Origin: Streptomyces tropicalis
GTDB taxonomy: Bacteria; Actinomycetota; Actinomycetes; Streptomycetales; Streptomycetaceae
Assembly (NCBI RefSeq): GCF_029269835.1
Contig: NZ_JARJBB010000005.1
Coordinates: 372,001 to 436,000 of the forward strand
Length of the DNA: 64,000 bases
Reading direction: 5' to 3'
Within the stretch, counting starts at the first letter, position 1, and every line of letters starts with the position of its first letter. This document shows positions 34,878-43,170 of the stretch, in pieces. The notes beneath the pieces are model-generated. The model was not told the origin of the DNA, ran no database searches, and saw only the letters and a program-made list of their open reading frames with translations. The translations under genes were made by a program, and so were the position numbers.

Positions 34878-35504
34878 TCACACGTCGCCGTAGTCCTCGC
34901 CCCCCGGCTCGAAGCGGGCCGTGCCGGAGGTGGCGTCGGCGAGCCAGGCCCGGAAGGCGTCCACGTCGGCGTCGGGCAGGGCGATCTCCAGGGTGACCGC
35001 CTCGGCGTAGCGCACGTCGCGTACCGCGCGGCCGGTCGCGCGCAGGTCGTTCTCCAGCTTTCCGGCGCGCTGGTGGTCCACCGTGACCGTGGCCAGGCGG
35101 AAGCGGCGCCGGGTGCGGGTGCCGAGCGCGTCCAGCGCCTCGCCGACGGCCCCTCCGTAGGCGCGGATCAGCCCGCCGGCGCCGAGCTTGACGCCGCCGT
35201 AGTAGCGGGTGACGACGGCGACCGCGTAGCGCATGTCGCGGCGCAGCAGCATCTGGAGCATGGGCACACCGGCGGTGCCGCCCGGCTCGCCGTCGTCGCT
35301 CGCCCTCTGGACCGAGGCGTCGGCGCCGATCACGTAGGCCCAGCAGTTGTGGCTGGCGTCGGCGTGCTCCCTGCGGACCGAGGCGATGAAGTCCTGCGCC
35401 TCCTGCTCGGTGGCCGCCGGGGCGAGCGCGCACAGGAAGCGGGAGCGGTTGACCTCGGTCTCGTGCACGCCGGAGTGGGCGACGGTGCGGTACTCGTCCT
35501 GCAT
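34878..35504 (-). CDS. YigZ/IMPACT family protein
   Basis: 208 aa. The family signature [14 protein letters not shown] and the [20 protein letters not shown] block are intact, followed by the DUF1949 C-terminal domain ([20 protein letters not shown]). IMPACT proteins relate to translation and stress signalling in eukaryotes; the bacterial role is unclear, with structure-based suggestions of nucleic acid binding. It ends with an acidic Gly-rich tail. Divergent from the APC permease gene across 147 bp. Confidence 0.92.
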   Translation of the reverse strand: MQDEYRTVAHSGVHETEVNRSRFLCALAPAATEQEAQDFIASVRREHADASHNCWAYVIGADASVQRASDDGEPGGTAGVPMLQMLLRRDMRYAVAVVTRYYGGVKLGAGGLIRAYGGAVGEALDALGTRTRRRFRLATVTVDHQRAGKLENDLRATGRAVRDVRYAEAVTLEIALPDADVDAFRAWLADATSGTARFEPGGEDYGDV

Positions 35505-35580
35505 CCGGCCAGCCTATGCAACGGTCCGCGGACGGCCCGCCGCAGGTGCGGACGGCCGTCTGGTGGATACTCGCTGCGCG

Positions 35581-35611
35581 GGCCCGGCAGCGGGCATCAT
35601 GCTGCGGGGCC
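35581..35611 (+). promoter_or_regulatory. Leader stem-loop before the first APC permease gene
   Basis: GGCCCGGCAGC and GCTGCGGGGCC pair in 10 of 11 positions around a 9-nt loop, ending 40 nt before the ATG. It could be a 5'-UTR structure controlling the permease or a terminator-like element. No known riboswitch consensus is recognised. Confidence 0.35.
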
Positions 35612-35651
35612 GCCCGGCCCCGGGCCCCGAACGACCACAGGAGAGCACCGC

Positions 35652-37643
35652 ATGACCGGCACCGAGGTCGGCAGCCAGGACGCCCCGGAGGCCGGCGCAC
35701 CGCCGCCGGCCGCCGCGAGGGCCCGCTGGCGCGCCTGGCTCCTGGAGGGCCTGAGCGAGCAGACTGCCCGCCATCCCGGCCCGCACCGCACCCCGCACAC
35801 CGGGCATGAGGGCCACCGGTGGTGGCGGGTGATGTGCCTGACCGGTGTGGACTACTTCTCCACCCTCGGCTACCAGCCCGGCATCGCCGCCCTGGCCGCC
35901 GGACTGCTCTCCCCGCTCGCCACGCTCGTCCTGATCGTGCTGACCCTCCTCGGCGCGCTGCCCGTGTACCGCCGGGTCGCGCGCGAGAGCCCGCACGGCG
36001 AGGGGTCGATCGCCATGCTGGAGCGGCTGCTGCCCTGGTGGGCGGGGAAGATCTTCGTCCTGGTGCTGCTGGGCTTCGCCGCCACCGACTTCATGATCAC
36101 GATGACGCTGTCGGCCGCCGACGCCTCGGCGCACGTGGTGGAGAACCCGTTCGCCCCGCAGTCGATGCACGACTCCAACCTGTGGATCACGCTGTTCCTG
36201 CTCGCGGCGCTCGGTGCGATCTTCCTGAAGGGCTTCCGGGAGGCCATCGGCATCGCGGTGGCACTGGTGGGCACCTACCTGGCGCTCAACGTGGTGGTCC
36301 TGGCCGTCTCCGCGTGGGAGGTGCTCAGCCAACCGGTGCGGATCGGCGACTGGACCCATGCGCTGAGCGCGGGGCACTCCTCCCCGCTGGCGATGGTCGG
36401 CGTGGCGCTGCTCGTGTTCCCCAAGCTGGCCCTCGGCATGTCCGGATTCGAGACGGGCGTGGCGGTGATGCCGCAGATCGAGGGAGACCGGGACGACACC
36501 TACGACGAGCCCCGGGGCCGGATCCGGGACACCCGCAAGCTGCTCACCACGGCCGCCGTGATCATGAGCTGCCTGCTGATGCTGTCCAGCCTGGCCACCA
36601 CCATCCTGATCCCGCAGGACGCCTTCGCGAACGGCGGCCCGGCCAACGGGCGCGCGCTGGCCTACCTGGCCCACCAGCACCTGGGCGAGGCGTTCGGCAC
36701 CGTCTACGACGTCTCGACCATCGCGATCCTCTGGTTCGCCGGCGCGTCCGCCATGGCCGGTCTGCTCAACCTCGTCCCGCGGTACCTGCCGCGCTACGGC
36801 ATGGCGCCGGAGTGGACCCGGGCGGTGCGGCCGCTGGTGCTGGTGTTCATGGCGGCGGCCGTCCTCATCACCTGCTGGTTCCACGCGAGCGTCGACGCGC
36901 AGAGCGGGGCGTACGCGACCGGTGTGCTGGTGCTGATGCTGTCCGCGTCGTTCGCGTCCACGGTCGCCGTGCGCCGCCGCGGCCACCGGGCCGCCGCCGT
37001 GGGCTTCGGGCTGATCACCGCGGTCTTCGGGTACACCCTGGTGGCCAACGTGGTGGAGCGGCCCGACGGCATCAAGATCGCCGCGATCTTCATCGTGGCG
37101 ATCCTGGTGACCTCCTTCGGCTCGCGGGTGCACCGGGCCTTCGAACTGCGCGCCGCCGAGGTGGTCTTCGACGAGGCGGCGGAGCGGATCCTGGACGAGG
37201 CCGCCCGCAGCGGGCCGCTCCAGCTGATCGCCAACGAGCCGCAGGAGCACAGCAGCCGGGAGTACCGCGCCAAGGAGCGCGACCAGCAGGACCACACACC
37301 CATCCCGGACGGCACGCCGGTGCTGTTCCTGGAGGTCTTCGTGCGGGACTCCTCCGACTTCACCGCCGACATCGCCGTGCACGGCGACGAGAAGCACGGG
37401 GTGCGCCGGCTGCGGGCGCAGGGGCCGACGGTGCCGAACGCGATCGCGGCGATCCTGCTGGCCCTGCGCGACCGCACCGACCAGGTCCCGCACGTGTACT
37501 TCCACTGGACGGAGGGCGACCCGGTCAGCCATCTGATCCGGTTCCTGGTCTTCGGCGACGGGGAGGTCGCGCCGGTCACCCGCGAGGTGCTCCGCCGCGC
37601 CGAGCGGGAACCGTCCCGCCGCCCCCGGGTCCACGTGGGCTGA
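35652..37643 (+). CDS. APC-superfamily permease with a cytoplasmic C-terminal domain
   Basis: 663 aa. After a charged 55-residue N-terminus the protein has about twelve membrane helices starting at [20 protein letters not shown] and ending near residue 490, then a soluble domain of about 150 residues ([40 protein letters not shown]). The helix-1 break GYQPGIA and [20 protein letters not shown] are APC-like. Substrate is unknown: amino acids or a cation such as K+ are both possible, and the C-terminal domain suggests regulation. AGGAGA lies 8 nt before the ATG. Confidence 0.87.
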   Translation: MTGTEVGSQDAPEAGAPPPAAARARWRAWLLEGLSEQTARHPGPHRTPHTGHEGHRWWRVMCLTGVDYFSTLGYQPGIAALAAGLLSPLATLVLIVLTLLGALPVYRRVARESPHGEGSIAMLERLLPWWAGKIFVLVLLGFAATDFMITMTLSAADASAHVVENPFAPQSMHDSNLWITLFLLAALGAIFLKGFREAIGIAVALVGTYLALNVVVLAVSAWEVLSQPVRIGDWTHALSAGHSSPLAMVGVALLVFPKLALGMSGFETGVAVMPQIEGDRDDTYDEPRGRIRDTRKLLTTAAVIMSCLLMLSSLATTILIPQDAFANGGPANGRALAYLAHQHLGEAFGTVYDVSTIAILWFAGASAMAGLLNLVPRYLPRYGMAPEWTRAVRPLVLVFMAAAVLITCWFHASVDAQSGAYATGVLVLMLSASFASTVAVRRRGHRAAAVGFGLITAVFGYTLVANVVERPDGIKIAAIFIVAILVTSFGSRVHRAFELRAAEVVFDEAAERILDEAARSGPLQLIANEPQEHSSREYRAKERDQQDHTPIPDGTPVLFLEVFVRDSSDFTADIAVHGDEKHGVRRLRAQGPTVPNAIAAILLALRDRTDQVPHVYFHWTEGDPVSHLIRFLVFGDGEVAPVTREVLRRAEREPSRRPRVHVG

Positions 37644-37670
37644 GCCGCGGCGACCGCCGCACAGGGCACG

Positions 37671-38216
37671 CTACGGCCGCGCGCCCCGGGGCACGGTCAG
37701 GTCGGTCAGAACGGCCGCGCCGGGTGCGAGATCGCGCCAGCGGGCGCCGTGCCAGGCCAGGACGGCGACGGCGGAGGTCGGGAACTTCGTCCGGAGCCGG
37801 TCCAGCGTGTCGTCGAGACCGTCCCCGGCCAGGTCCAGGACGAGTTGCTCCAGACCGGGGTTGTGGCCGACGAGGAGCACCGTGCCGGCCTCGGGGGGAG
37901 CCTCCCGCACGACCGCGAGCAGGGCCGGCGCGCCGGCCGCGTACAGGCGCGGGTCGAACCGCACCGGGGGCGGTGTGCCCCACTGCGCGGAGGCCAGGTC
38001 CCAGGTCTCGCGGGCGCGGCGGGCGGTGGAGCACAGCGCGACGTCGGGCAGGCAGTCGCCCTCGGCGAGCGCGCGTCCGGCGGCCGGTGCGTCCCGGCGG
38101 CCCCGCCCGGACAGCGGCCGCTCGTGGTCGGCGACGCCCTCGGGCCAGGCGGACTTGGCGTGCCGCAGCACCACCAGCCGGCGCAGCGGGCGGCCGTCCC
38201 CGCGGGCGTCGGTCAC
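37671..38216 (-). CDS. sixA: Histidine phosphatase family protein, SixA type
   Basis: 181 aa. The catalytic RHG-type motif appears as VVLRHAKSAWP, followed by ERPLSGRGRRDA, CSTARRARETWDLA and VGHNPGLEQLVLDLAGD with the second His. This is the phosphohistidine phosphatase SixA layout; in proteobacteria SixA removes phosphate from HPt domains or PTS proteins. The GTG start overlaps the stop of the upstream gene (GTGA), so the two proteins are co-translated. Confidence 0.9.
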   Translation of the reverse strand: MTDARGDGRPLRRLVVLRHAKSAWPEGVADHERPLSGRGRRDAPAAGRALAEGDCLPDVALCSTARRARETWDLASAQWGTPPPVRFDPRLYAAGAPALLAVVREAPPEAGTVLLVGHNPGLEQLVLDLAGDGLDDTLDRLRTKFPTSAVAVLAWHGARWRDLAPGAAVLTDLTVPRGARP

Positions 38217-38941
38217 GACGCACCGCCCACGTCCCGGGCGAGGTCGAGGCCCAGCAGCCGGTCCGCGTAGGCGTACGTCTCGAACCGGGCGCCGTCCGGC
38301 AGGTCCGGTCGGGTCTCGACCCACTCCAGCACGCGCAGGACGGCCGGCACGTCGAGGTCGTCCTCCCAGGCGTCACGCAGCCGGCCGCGGACCTGCTCGG
38401 GAACGGGCCGCGACGGCCGCCGCGCCCAGTCGGCGACCGCGCCCCGCCACCGGGCGAGGGTGTGCCGGGCCGTCTCCAGTGCCTCGGCGTCCAGCCGCAG
38501 CGGCTGGGACCGGCCGCTGCCGAGCAGCGCGAGCCGCCACACGGCGGGGTCGCCGTCGAGGGCGGGGGCGACCGGCACGGCGGGGTCGACCGGCGCCACG
38601 GCGATCCGGACGGCGTCGGGCGTCCCGCCGTTCACGCCGACGACGTGGACGGCCTGGGCCTCGCCCAGCCCGGCGCCGAGGTCGCGGCTGTCCTCGAAGG
38701 GGCGGATGCCCAGGGACTCGGCGCCCGCCCGCAGTTCGGCCTGCTCGCGATCGCCGGTGAGCAGCGCCCAGACCGGGGTGCCGCCCATTTCCAGGGCGCG
38801 GACGAGGAGATCGGCCACGAGGAGGACCCGCAGTCCGGAGGCGTCGAAGCCCGACGCGTGGGCCACGATGCGGGTCAGCCCACGGCGGGCGGGGGCGGCC
38901 TCCACGGGCGCGCCGGTTCTGGCGTCGATGATGCGCAGCAC
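38213..38941 (-). CDS. Hypothetical protein coupled to sixA
   Basis: 242 aa, cytoplasmic. The N-terminus VLRIIDARTGAPVEAAPARR then GLTRIVAHASGFDASGLRVL and VADLLVRALEMGGTPVWALL is vaguely like the HIGH-region fold of cysteinyl-tRNA synthetase, and the C-terminal third is helical (WRGAVADWARRPSRPVPEQV). Neither HIGH nor KMSKS is visible, so a synthetase activity is not supported. GTG start is favoured because TACGCT lies 6 nt upstream and there is no ribosome-binding site (leaderless). Conserved context with sixA is its best clue. Confidence 0.75.
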   Translation of the reverse strand: MLRIIDARTGAPVEAAPARRGLTRIVAHASGFDASGLRVLLVADLLVRALEMGGTPVWALLTGDREQAELRAGAESLGIRPFEDSRDLGAGLGEAQAVHVVGVNGGTPDAVRIAVAPVDPAVPVAPALDGDPAVWRLALLGSGRSQPLRLDAEALETARHTLARWRGAVADWARRPSRPVPEQVRGRLRDAWEDDLDVPAVLRVLEWVETRPDLPDGARFETYAYADRLLGLDLARDVGGAS

Positions 38942-38947
38942 GGCCCG

Positions 38948-38953
38948 AGCGTA
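38948..38953 (-). promoter_or_regulatory. -10 element of the hypothetical-sixA unit, leaderless
   Basis: TACGCT on the minus strand, 6 nt before the GTG at 38941. This spacing fits transcription starting at the initiation codon. It supports the choice of that GTG over an ATG 39 nt further upstream. Confidence 0.5.
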
Positions 38954-39110
38954 GGGGTGCGGAGCGCCGCGCGCAGGCATGTGGCGCACCTTCCGGACAG
39001 GATGCCGTCCTCCGCCGTGCCGGCCGAGGCGGTCCGCGGGCGGGGAATCGGCCGGCGTGAGCCGCTGTTGGTCCCGTCGACAGATCTTCCCCGACGCCGA
39101 GGAGGCCGTG

Positions 39111-39518
39111 GTGCACGGCGACGCAGCGACGATCCGCAGGATCCTGACCGAGCTGGGCGACACCTGGGCGGTGGTGGGTCTGTCGTCGAACCGGAACCGG
39201 GCCGCGTACGGCGTCGCCGCGGTGCTGCAGCGGTTCGGCAAGCGGATCGTGCCGGTGCACCCGAAGGCGGAGACCGTGCACGGCGAGCCCGGCCACGCCC
39301 GGCTTGCGGACATCCCCTTCCCGGTGGACGTCGTCGACGTCTTCGTCAACGGCGAGCTGGCGGGGCCGGTGGCCGACGAGGCGGTCGCGGTGGGCGCCCG
39401 GGCGGTCTGGTTCCAGCTCGGCGTCGTCGACGACGCGGCGTTCGCGCGCGCCCGCGCGGCTGGACTCTACATGGTGATGGACCGTTGCCCGGCCGTCGAA
39501 ATTCCGCGCCTGCGGTGA
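39111..39518 (+). CDS. CoA-binding (YccU-like) protein
   Basis: 135 aa Rossmann-like protein. WAVVGLSSNRNRAAYGVAAV (residues about 19-38) and RIVPVHPKAETVHGEPGHAR match the CoA_binding_2 family; AVWFQLGVVDDAAFARARAA and VMDRCPAVEIPRL close the fold. It binds CoA in related proteins; physiological role unknown. Two adjacent GTG codons at 39108 and 39111 are possible; 39111 has the better distance from GAGGAGG. The stop codon lies inside a TGACA-TG-TGTCA inverted repeat. Confidence 0.88.
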   Translation: MHGDAATIRRILTELGDTWAVVGLSSNRNRAAYGVAAVLQRFGKRIVPVHPKAETVHGEPGHARLADIPFPVDVVDVFVNGELAGPVADEAVAVGARAVWFQLGVVDDAAFARARAAGLYMVMDRCPAVEIPRLR

Positions 39519-39527
39519 CATGTGTCA
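39516..39527. promoter_or_regulatory. TGACA-TG-TGTCA inverted repeat
   Basis: Perfect 5+5 inverted repeat overlapping the stop codon of the CoA-binding gene at the left edge of the 202 bp region upstream of the second APC permease. It could be an operator for that permease. That region is less GC-rich than its surroundings and also contains TTGACG at 39689-39694. Confidence 0.3.
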
Positions 39528-39720
39528 CGCTCTTCTGACAATCCGCAACTGAATAGAAACATTCTGCCGACCACGGCTGACCTGTGCAAAGAGCACGCAA
39601 AGGGAGTCCCATGCAAAGGGTCAAATCTCCGGCTGCGCTCTTCTGTTGCGGGCCCTCTATTCCTAGTCTGAGCCGCCATTGACGTTAATTCGGTGTTCAG
39701 ACAATGAGAGGCCCCTTGAC

Positions 39721-41358
39721 ATGGTGAAAGTGGACCATGCAGCCCCCGCCGTCGCGCGGGACCAATCCGCCCTGCGACGGGACGTGGGGCTGATCGGACT
39801 GATGTGGGCCTCGGTCGGTTCCATCATCGGATCCGGCTGGCTCTACGGAGCCGAGAAGGCGGTCGTGCAGGCCGGCCCCGCAGCGATCATCTCGTGGCTG
39901 ATCGGTACGGTGGCGATCGTGCTGCTGGCGCTCGTGCATGCCGAACTCGGCGGCATGTTCCCGGTGGCGGGCGGCACGGCCCGGTACCCGCACTACGCCT
40001 TCGGCGGCCTGGCCGGCATGTCCTTCGGCTGGTTCTCCTGGCTGCAGGCGGCGACCGTGGCCCCCATCGAGGTCGAGGCCATGATCGGCTACGCCGCTCA
40101 CTGGGACTTCGCCAAGGGCTTCCAGCACGCCGACGGCACCCTGACCACCAGCGGCTTCTTCGTCGCCGTGGTGCTCATGGCCGTCTTCGTGGCGGTCAAC
40201 TTCCTCGGTGTGCGCGTGCTCGCCCACACCAACAGCGCGGCCACCTGGTGGAAGATCGCCGTGCCGCTGGCCACGATCTTCATCGTGGCGGTGGGCAACT
40301 TCCACCCGCACAACTTCACCGCGCACGGCTTCGCCCCGTTCGGCGCCAAGGGCGTGCTCGGCGCCATCAGCTCCAGCGGCATCATCTTCGCCCTGCTGGG
40401 CTTCGAGCAGGCGATCCAGCTCGCGGGCGAGAGCCGCGACCCCAAGCGGGACCTGCCGCGCGCCACGCTCGGCTCGGTCGCCATCGGCGCGACCATCTAC
40501 GTCCTGCTCCAGGTCGTGTTCATCGGCGCGCTGCCGCTCGGCTCCTTCGCGCACGGCTGGGACCATCTCAACTTCCCCGGCATCAGCGGCCCGTGGGCCG
40601 GTCTGGCGACCGTGGTCGGCCTCGGCTGGCTCAGCGTCGTGCTCTACCTGGACGCGGTCGTCTCCCCCGGCGGCACCGGCCTGATCTACACCACCGCCAC
40701 CTCGCGCGTGTCCTACGGCCTGTCGAAGAACGGCTACGCGCCCAAGGTCTTCGCCAAGACCGACGCCCGGGGCGTGCCGTGGTTCGGCCTGATCATCTCC
40801 TTCGTGACCGGCATCGTCTGCTTCCTGCCGTTCCCGAGCTGGCAGGAGCTGGTCGGCTTCATCACCTCGGCGAGCGTCCTGATGTACGCCGGCGCGCCGC
40901 TGGCCTACGGCGTCTTCGCCGACCGCCTGCCGCACCACGAGCGCCCGTACCGCCTGCCTGCGGGCAAGGTCCTGGCCCCGCTGTCCTTCGTCGTGGCCAA
41001 CCTGATCATCTACTGGGCCGGCTGGGACACCCTGTGGCGCCTCGGCGTGGCCATCGTCCTCGGCTACGTGCTGCTCGGCGCCTACGCCTGGTACGCCACG
41101 AGCAAGGGCATGCCGGACGCCCCGCGCATGGAGTTCAAGGCGGCGCAGTGGCTGCCGGGCTACCTGCTGGGCATGGGCCTGATCTCGTGGCAGGGCGGCT
41201 TCGGCGGCCAGGGCCACCTGGGCCTGTGGTGGGACATGCTGGTCGTCGCCGCCTTCTCGCTGGGCATCTACTACTGGGCCCGCGCCACCGCGTCCAGGAC
41301 CGAGCAGATCGAGCGGAGCATCGACGAGGTCGTCGTCACCGACGCCCCCGCGCACTGA
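39721..41358 (+). CDS. APC-family amino acid permease
   Basis: 545 aa with twelve predicted membrane helices. The helix-1 motif VGSIIGSGWLYGAEKA, helix 2 ELGGMFPVAGGTARYPHYAF and FALLGFEQAIQLAGESRDP are classic amino acid/polyamine antiporter features. ATG at 39721 with GAGAGG 8 nt upstream. It ends in an acidic Asp/Glu-containing tail. Substrate cannot be fixed from sequence. It precedes the flavin monooxygenase gene by 77 bp, but that gene has its own promoter. Confidence 0.93.
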   Translation: MVKVDHAAPAVARDQSALRRDVGLIGLMWASVGSIIGSGWLYGAEKAVVQAGPAAIISWLIGTVAIVLLALVHAELGGMFPVAGGTARYPHYAFGGLAGMSFGWFSWLQAATVAPIEVEAMIGYAAHWDFAKGFQHADGTLTTSGFFVAVVLMAVFVAVNFLGVRVLAHTNSAATWWKIAVPLATIFIVAVGNFHPHNFTAHGFAPFGAKGVLGAISSSGIIFALLGFEQAIQLAGESRDPKRDLPRATLGSVAIGATIYVLLQVVFIGALPLGSFAHGWDHLNFPGISGPWAGLATVVGLGWLSVVLYLDAVVSPGGTGLIYTTATSRVSYGLSKNGYAPKVFAKTDARGVPWFGLIISFVTGIVCFLPFPSWQELVGFITSASVLMYAGAPLAYGVFADRLPHHERPYRLPAGKVLAPLSFVVANLIIYWAGWDTLWRLGVAIVLGYVLLGAYAWYATSKGMPDAPRMEFKAAQWLPGYLLGMGLISWQGGFGGQGHLGLWWDMLVVAAFSLGIYYWARATASRTEQIERSIDEVVVTDAPAH

Positions 41359-41372
41359 CGCCACCCGATCCC

Positions 41373-41425
41373 CCGACGTGTCCCGTCGGCCGCGGCACCC
41401 CGCCGTGGTTGACGGGACACCGTCA
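41373..41425. promoter_or_regulatory. Paired inverted repeats over the PobA-like gene promoter
   Basis: Two related palindromes: CCGACG-tgtcc-CGTCGG (41373-41389) and TGACGG-gaca-CCGTCA (41410-41425). Read on opposite strands, their cores differ by a single inserted base (GACGTGTCCCGTC versus GACGGTGTCCCGTC). The second overlaps the -10-like CATAAT (41424-41429) that sits 6 nt before the GTG. Two copies of one operator about 36 bp apart is the usual layout for a dimeric aromatic-acid regulator. Confidence 0.65.
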
Positions 41426-41435
41426 TAATGTTCGG

Positions 41436-42659
41436 GTGACGCACACCTCCCCCCACCCCGACTCCCCGTCCCCCGAGCACGTTCCGGTGGTCGTCGTCGG
41501 AGCCGGCCCCGCCGGGCTCACCGTCGGCAACATCCTGCGGGCCGCCTCCGTCGACTGCGTGGTCCTGGAAACCGAGACCCGGCAGTTCGTAGAACAGCGG
41601 CCGCGGGCCGGGGTCATCGAGGACGCGGTCGTCCGCGGACTGCAGGAACGCGGCCTGGCGGACGGCCTGCTGGCCGCGGCCCAGCGCCAGACCGCGTGCG
41701 AGTTCCGCTTCGACGGCCGCTCGCACCCCTTCCCCTACACCGAACTGACGGGCCGTCATCACTGGGTGTACCCGCAGCCGCTGCTGGTGACCGACCTGGT
41801 GCGCACCTACGCCGACGTGCGCGAGGGCGACATCCGCTTCGGCGTGAGCGACGTACAGGTCCACGACACGGACACCGACCGGCCCGCCGTGTCGTACCGA
41901 TGCCCCACGACCGGTGAACGGCGGCTGATCCGCTGCGACTTCGTCGCCGGGTGCGACGGCGCCCGCGGGGTGAGCCGGTCGGCCCTGCCGCAGGAGCGCA
42001 CCCGGATCGCCCGCCACGACTACGGCATCGGCTGGCTGGCGCTGCTCGCCGAGGCGCCGCCGACCTCCGACCGCGTGCTCTTCGGCGTCCACCCCGACGG
42101 CTTCGCCGGGCAGATGCCCCGCAGCCCCGAGGTGACCCGCTACTACCTCCAGTGCGCGCCGGGCGACGGCCCCGGGGACTGGCCGGACGACCGCGTCTGG
42201 GCGGAGCTGCACCGCCGGCTCGCGGCGGCGGACGCCCCGCCGCTGGTGGAGGGACCGCTGCTGGAGAAGCGTGTCCTCGACATGCACGACTACGTGGTCG
42301 AACCCATGGCGTCCGGGCGGCTGTTCCTGGCCGGGGAGGCCGCCCACCTCACCGCCCCGATCGCCGCGAAGGGCATGAACCTGGCACTGCACGACGCGTT
42401 CCTGCTCGGCGACGCGCTCGCCGCCCGTCTCGTCGAGGGCGACGACGCGGGCCTGGACGGCTACGCGGACGCCTGCCTGCGGCGGGTGTGGGACTACCAG
42501 GAGTTCTCGCAGTGGCTGTCCGACGTCTACCACGGCGCGGCGTCCGGCGACCCGTTCCGGGCGGGCACCACGCTGGCCCGGCTGCGCCGCCTGTTCACGT
42601 CCCCCGCCGCCGCGGCCGCCTTCGCGGAGCAGTACCTCGGCCTCGCCGAGTACGCCTGA
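41436..42659 (+). CDS. pobA: FAD-dependent 4-hydroxybenzoate 3-monooxygenase-like enzyme
   Basis: 407 aa group A flavin monooxygenase. FAD-binding VVVVGAGPAGLTVGNIL is near the start, then the DG motif FVAGCDGARGVSRSAL and the late GEAAHLTAPIAAKGMNLALH; QRPRAGVIEDAVVRGLQERG matches PobA-type enzymes. It probably hydroxylates 4-hydroxybenzoate to protocatechuate using NAD(P)H, although other para-hydroxylated aromatics are possible. GTG start, leaderless by promoter position. No ring-cleavage genes are in the window, and its regulator is not adjacent. Confidence 0.88.
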   Translation: MTHTSPHPDSPSPEHVPVVVVGAGPAGLTVGNILRAASVDCVVLETETRQFVEQRPRAGVIEDAVVRGLQERGLADGLLAAAQRQTACEFRFDGRSHPFPYTELTGRHHWVYPQPLLVTDLVRTYADVREGDIRFGVSDVQVHDTDTDRPAVSYRCPTTGERRLIRCDFVAGCDGARGVSRSALPQERTRIARHDYGIGWLALLAEAPPTSDRVLFGVHPDGFAGQMPRSPEVTRYYLQCAPGDGPGDWPDDRVWAELHRRLAAADAPPLVEGPLLEKRVLDMHDYVVEPMASGRLFLAGEAAHLTAPIAAKGMNLALHDAFLLGDALAARLVEGDDAGLDGYADACLRRVWDYQEFSQWLSDVYHGAASGDPFRAGTTLARLRRLFTSPAAAAAFAEQYLGLAEYA

Positions 42660-42684
42660 CCGCACCGCCGACCGGCCCCCGCGC

Positions 42685-42756
42685 ACGCGGGGCGTCAGGC
42701 TTACGCGGGGCGTCAGTCGTACGCGGGACGCCGGACAGGTGCGAGGCGTCAGTCGT
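42685..42756. repeat. Four tandem 18-bp units downstream of the monooxygenase gene
   Basis: Units of 18 bp at 42685, 42703, 42721 and 42739. Units 1, 2 and 4 share the core GGCGTCAG; unit 3 is more divergent. The last unit runs into the stop codon of the convergent ArsR gene. Probably slippage-generated. Confidence 0.7.
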
Positions 42757-43108
42757 GCGCGGGACGGCCGGAGAGCCGGTGGTCCGCCACGCTGAGCGCC
42801 TCGTCCACCATCCGGCGCAGGTGGCCGTCGCGCAGGGCGTAGACCACGCGGCGGCCCTCCTTGCGGGTGGTCACCAGCCCGGCCAGCCGCAGGCGCGCCA
42901 GGTGCTGGCTGACCGCGGGCCGCGCCGCGCCGCACGCCCCGGTCAGCGTGGAGACGTCGGCCTCCCCGCCCGCCAGTGCGTGGAGCAGCGCCAGCCGGGT
43001 GCGGTCGCCGAGCAGGGCCAGGAGTTCGGCCGCGAGCGTGAACTGCTCCTCGCCCGGAGTGCGCGGATGCGCATGAGGTGCAGCTGACAGGTGCATGCGT
43101 GCGCTCAT
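42749..43108 (-). CDS. ArsR-family metal-sensing repressor
   Basis: 119 aa winged-helix repressor: LLALLGDRTRLALLHALAGG, then AARPAVSQHLARLRLAGLVT and RRVVYALRDGHLRRMVDEAL. The N-terminus is His-rich (MHLSAAPHAH) and Cys lies before the recognition helix (GACGAARPAVS), both possible metal ligands; the C-terminal DHRLSGRPAHD adds His. A Zn/Cd/Co-type sensor is likely. ATG at 43108 with CATTAT 6 nt upstream, hence leaderless. Divergent from a CDF efflux pump, which it probably represses. Confidence 0.88.
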   Translation of the reverse strand: MSARMHLSAAPHAHPRTPGEEQFTLAAELLALLGDRTRLALLHALAGGEADVSTLTGACGAARPAVSQHLARLRLAGLVTTRKEGRRVVYALRDGHLRRMVDEALSVADHRLSGRPAHD

Positions 43109-43144
43109 ACGCACATAATGGCCTCGTGGACGCCGGGCGTCCAC
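43091..43144. promoter_or_regulatory. arsR/CDF divergent control region
   Basis: TGCGT-N8-ACGCA at about 43096-43113 overlaps the arsR start and its -10 (CATTAT on the minus strand, 43120-43115), as expected for an autorepressor site. In the CDF leader, GTGGACGC-CGG-GCGTCCAC (43126-43144) forms a perfect 8-bp hairpin ending 26 nt before the CDF start. Confidence 0.45.
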
Positions 43145-43170
43145 CTCCCGCGGCACGGAAGGGGACCCAC

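Noticed and set aside
35652..37643. Identification as the K+ importer KimA
   Set aside because: Same superfamily and a C-terminal cytoplasmic domain, but the N-terminal helices do not match what I recall of KimA.
38213..38941. Annotation as a cysteinyl-tRNA synthetase
   Set aside because: Neither HIGH nor KMSKS is visible and the length is half that of CysRS; kept as hypothetical.
42685..42756. Short CRISPR-like array
   Set aside because: Units are contiguous 18-mers without spacers, so this is a simple tandem repeat.
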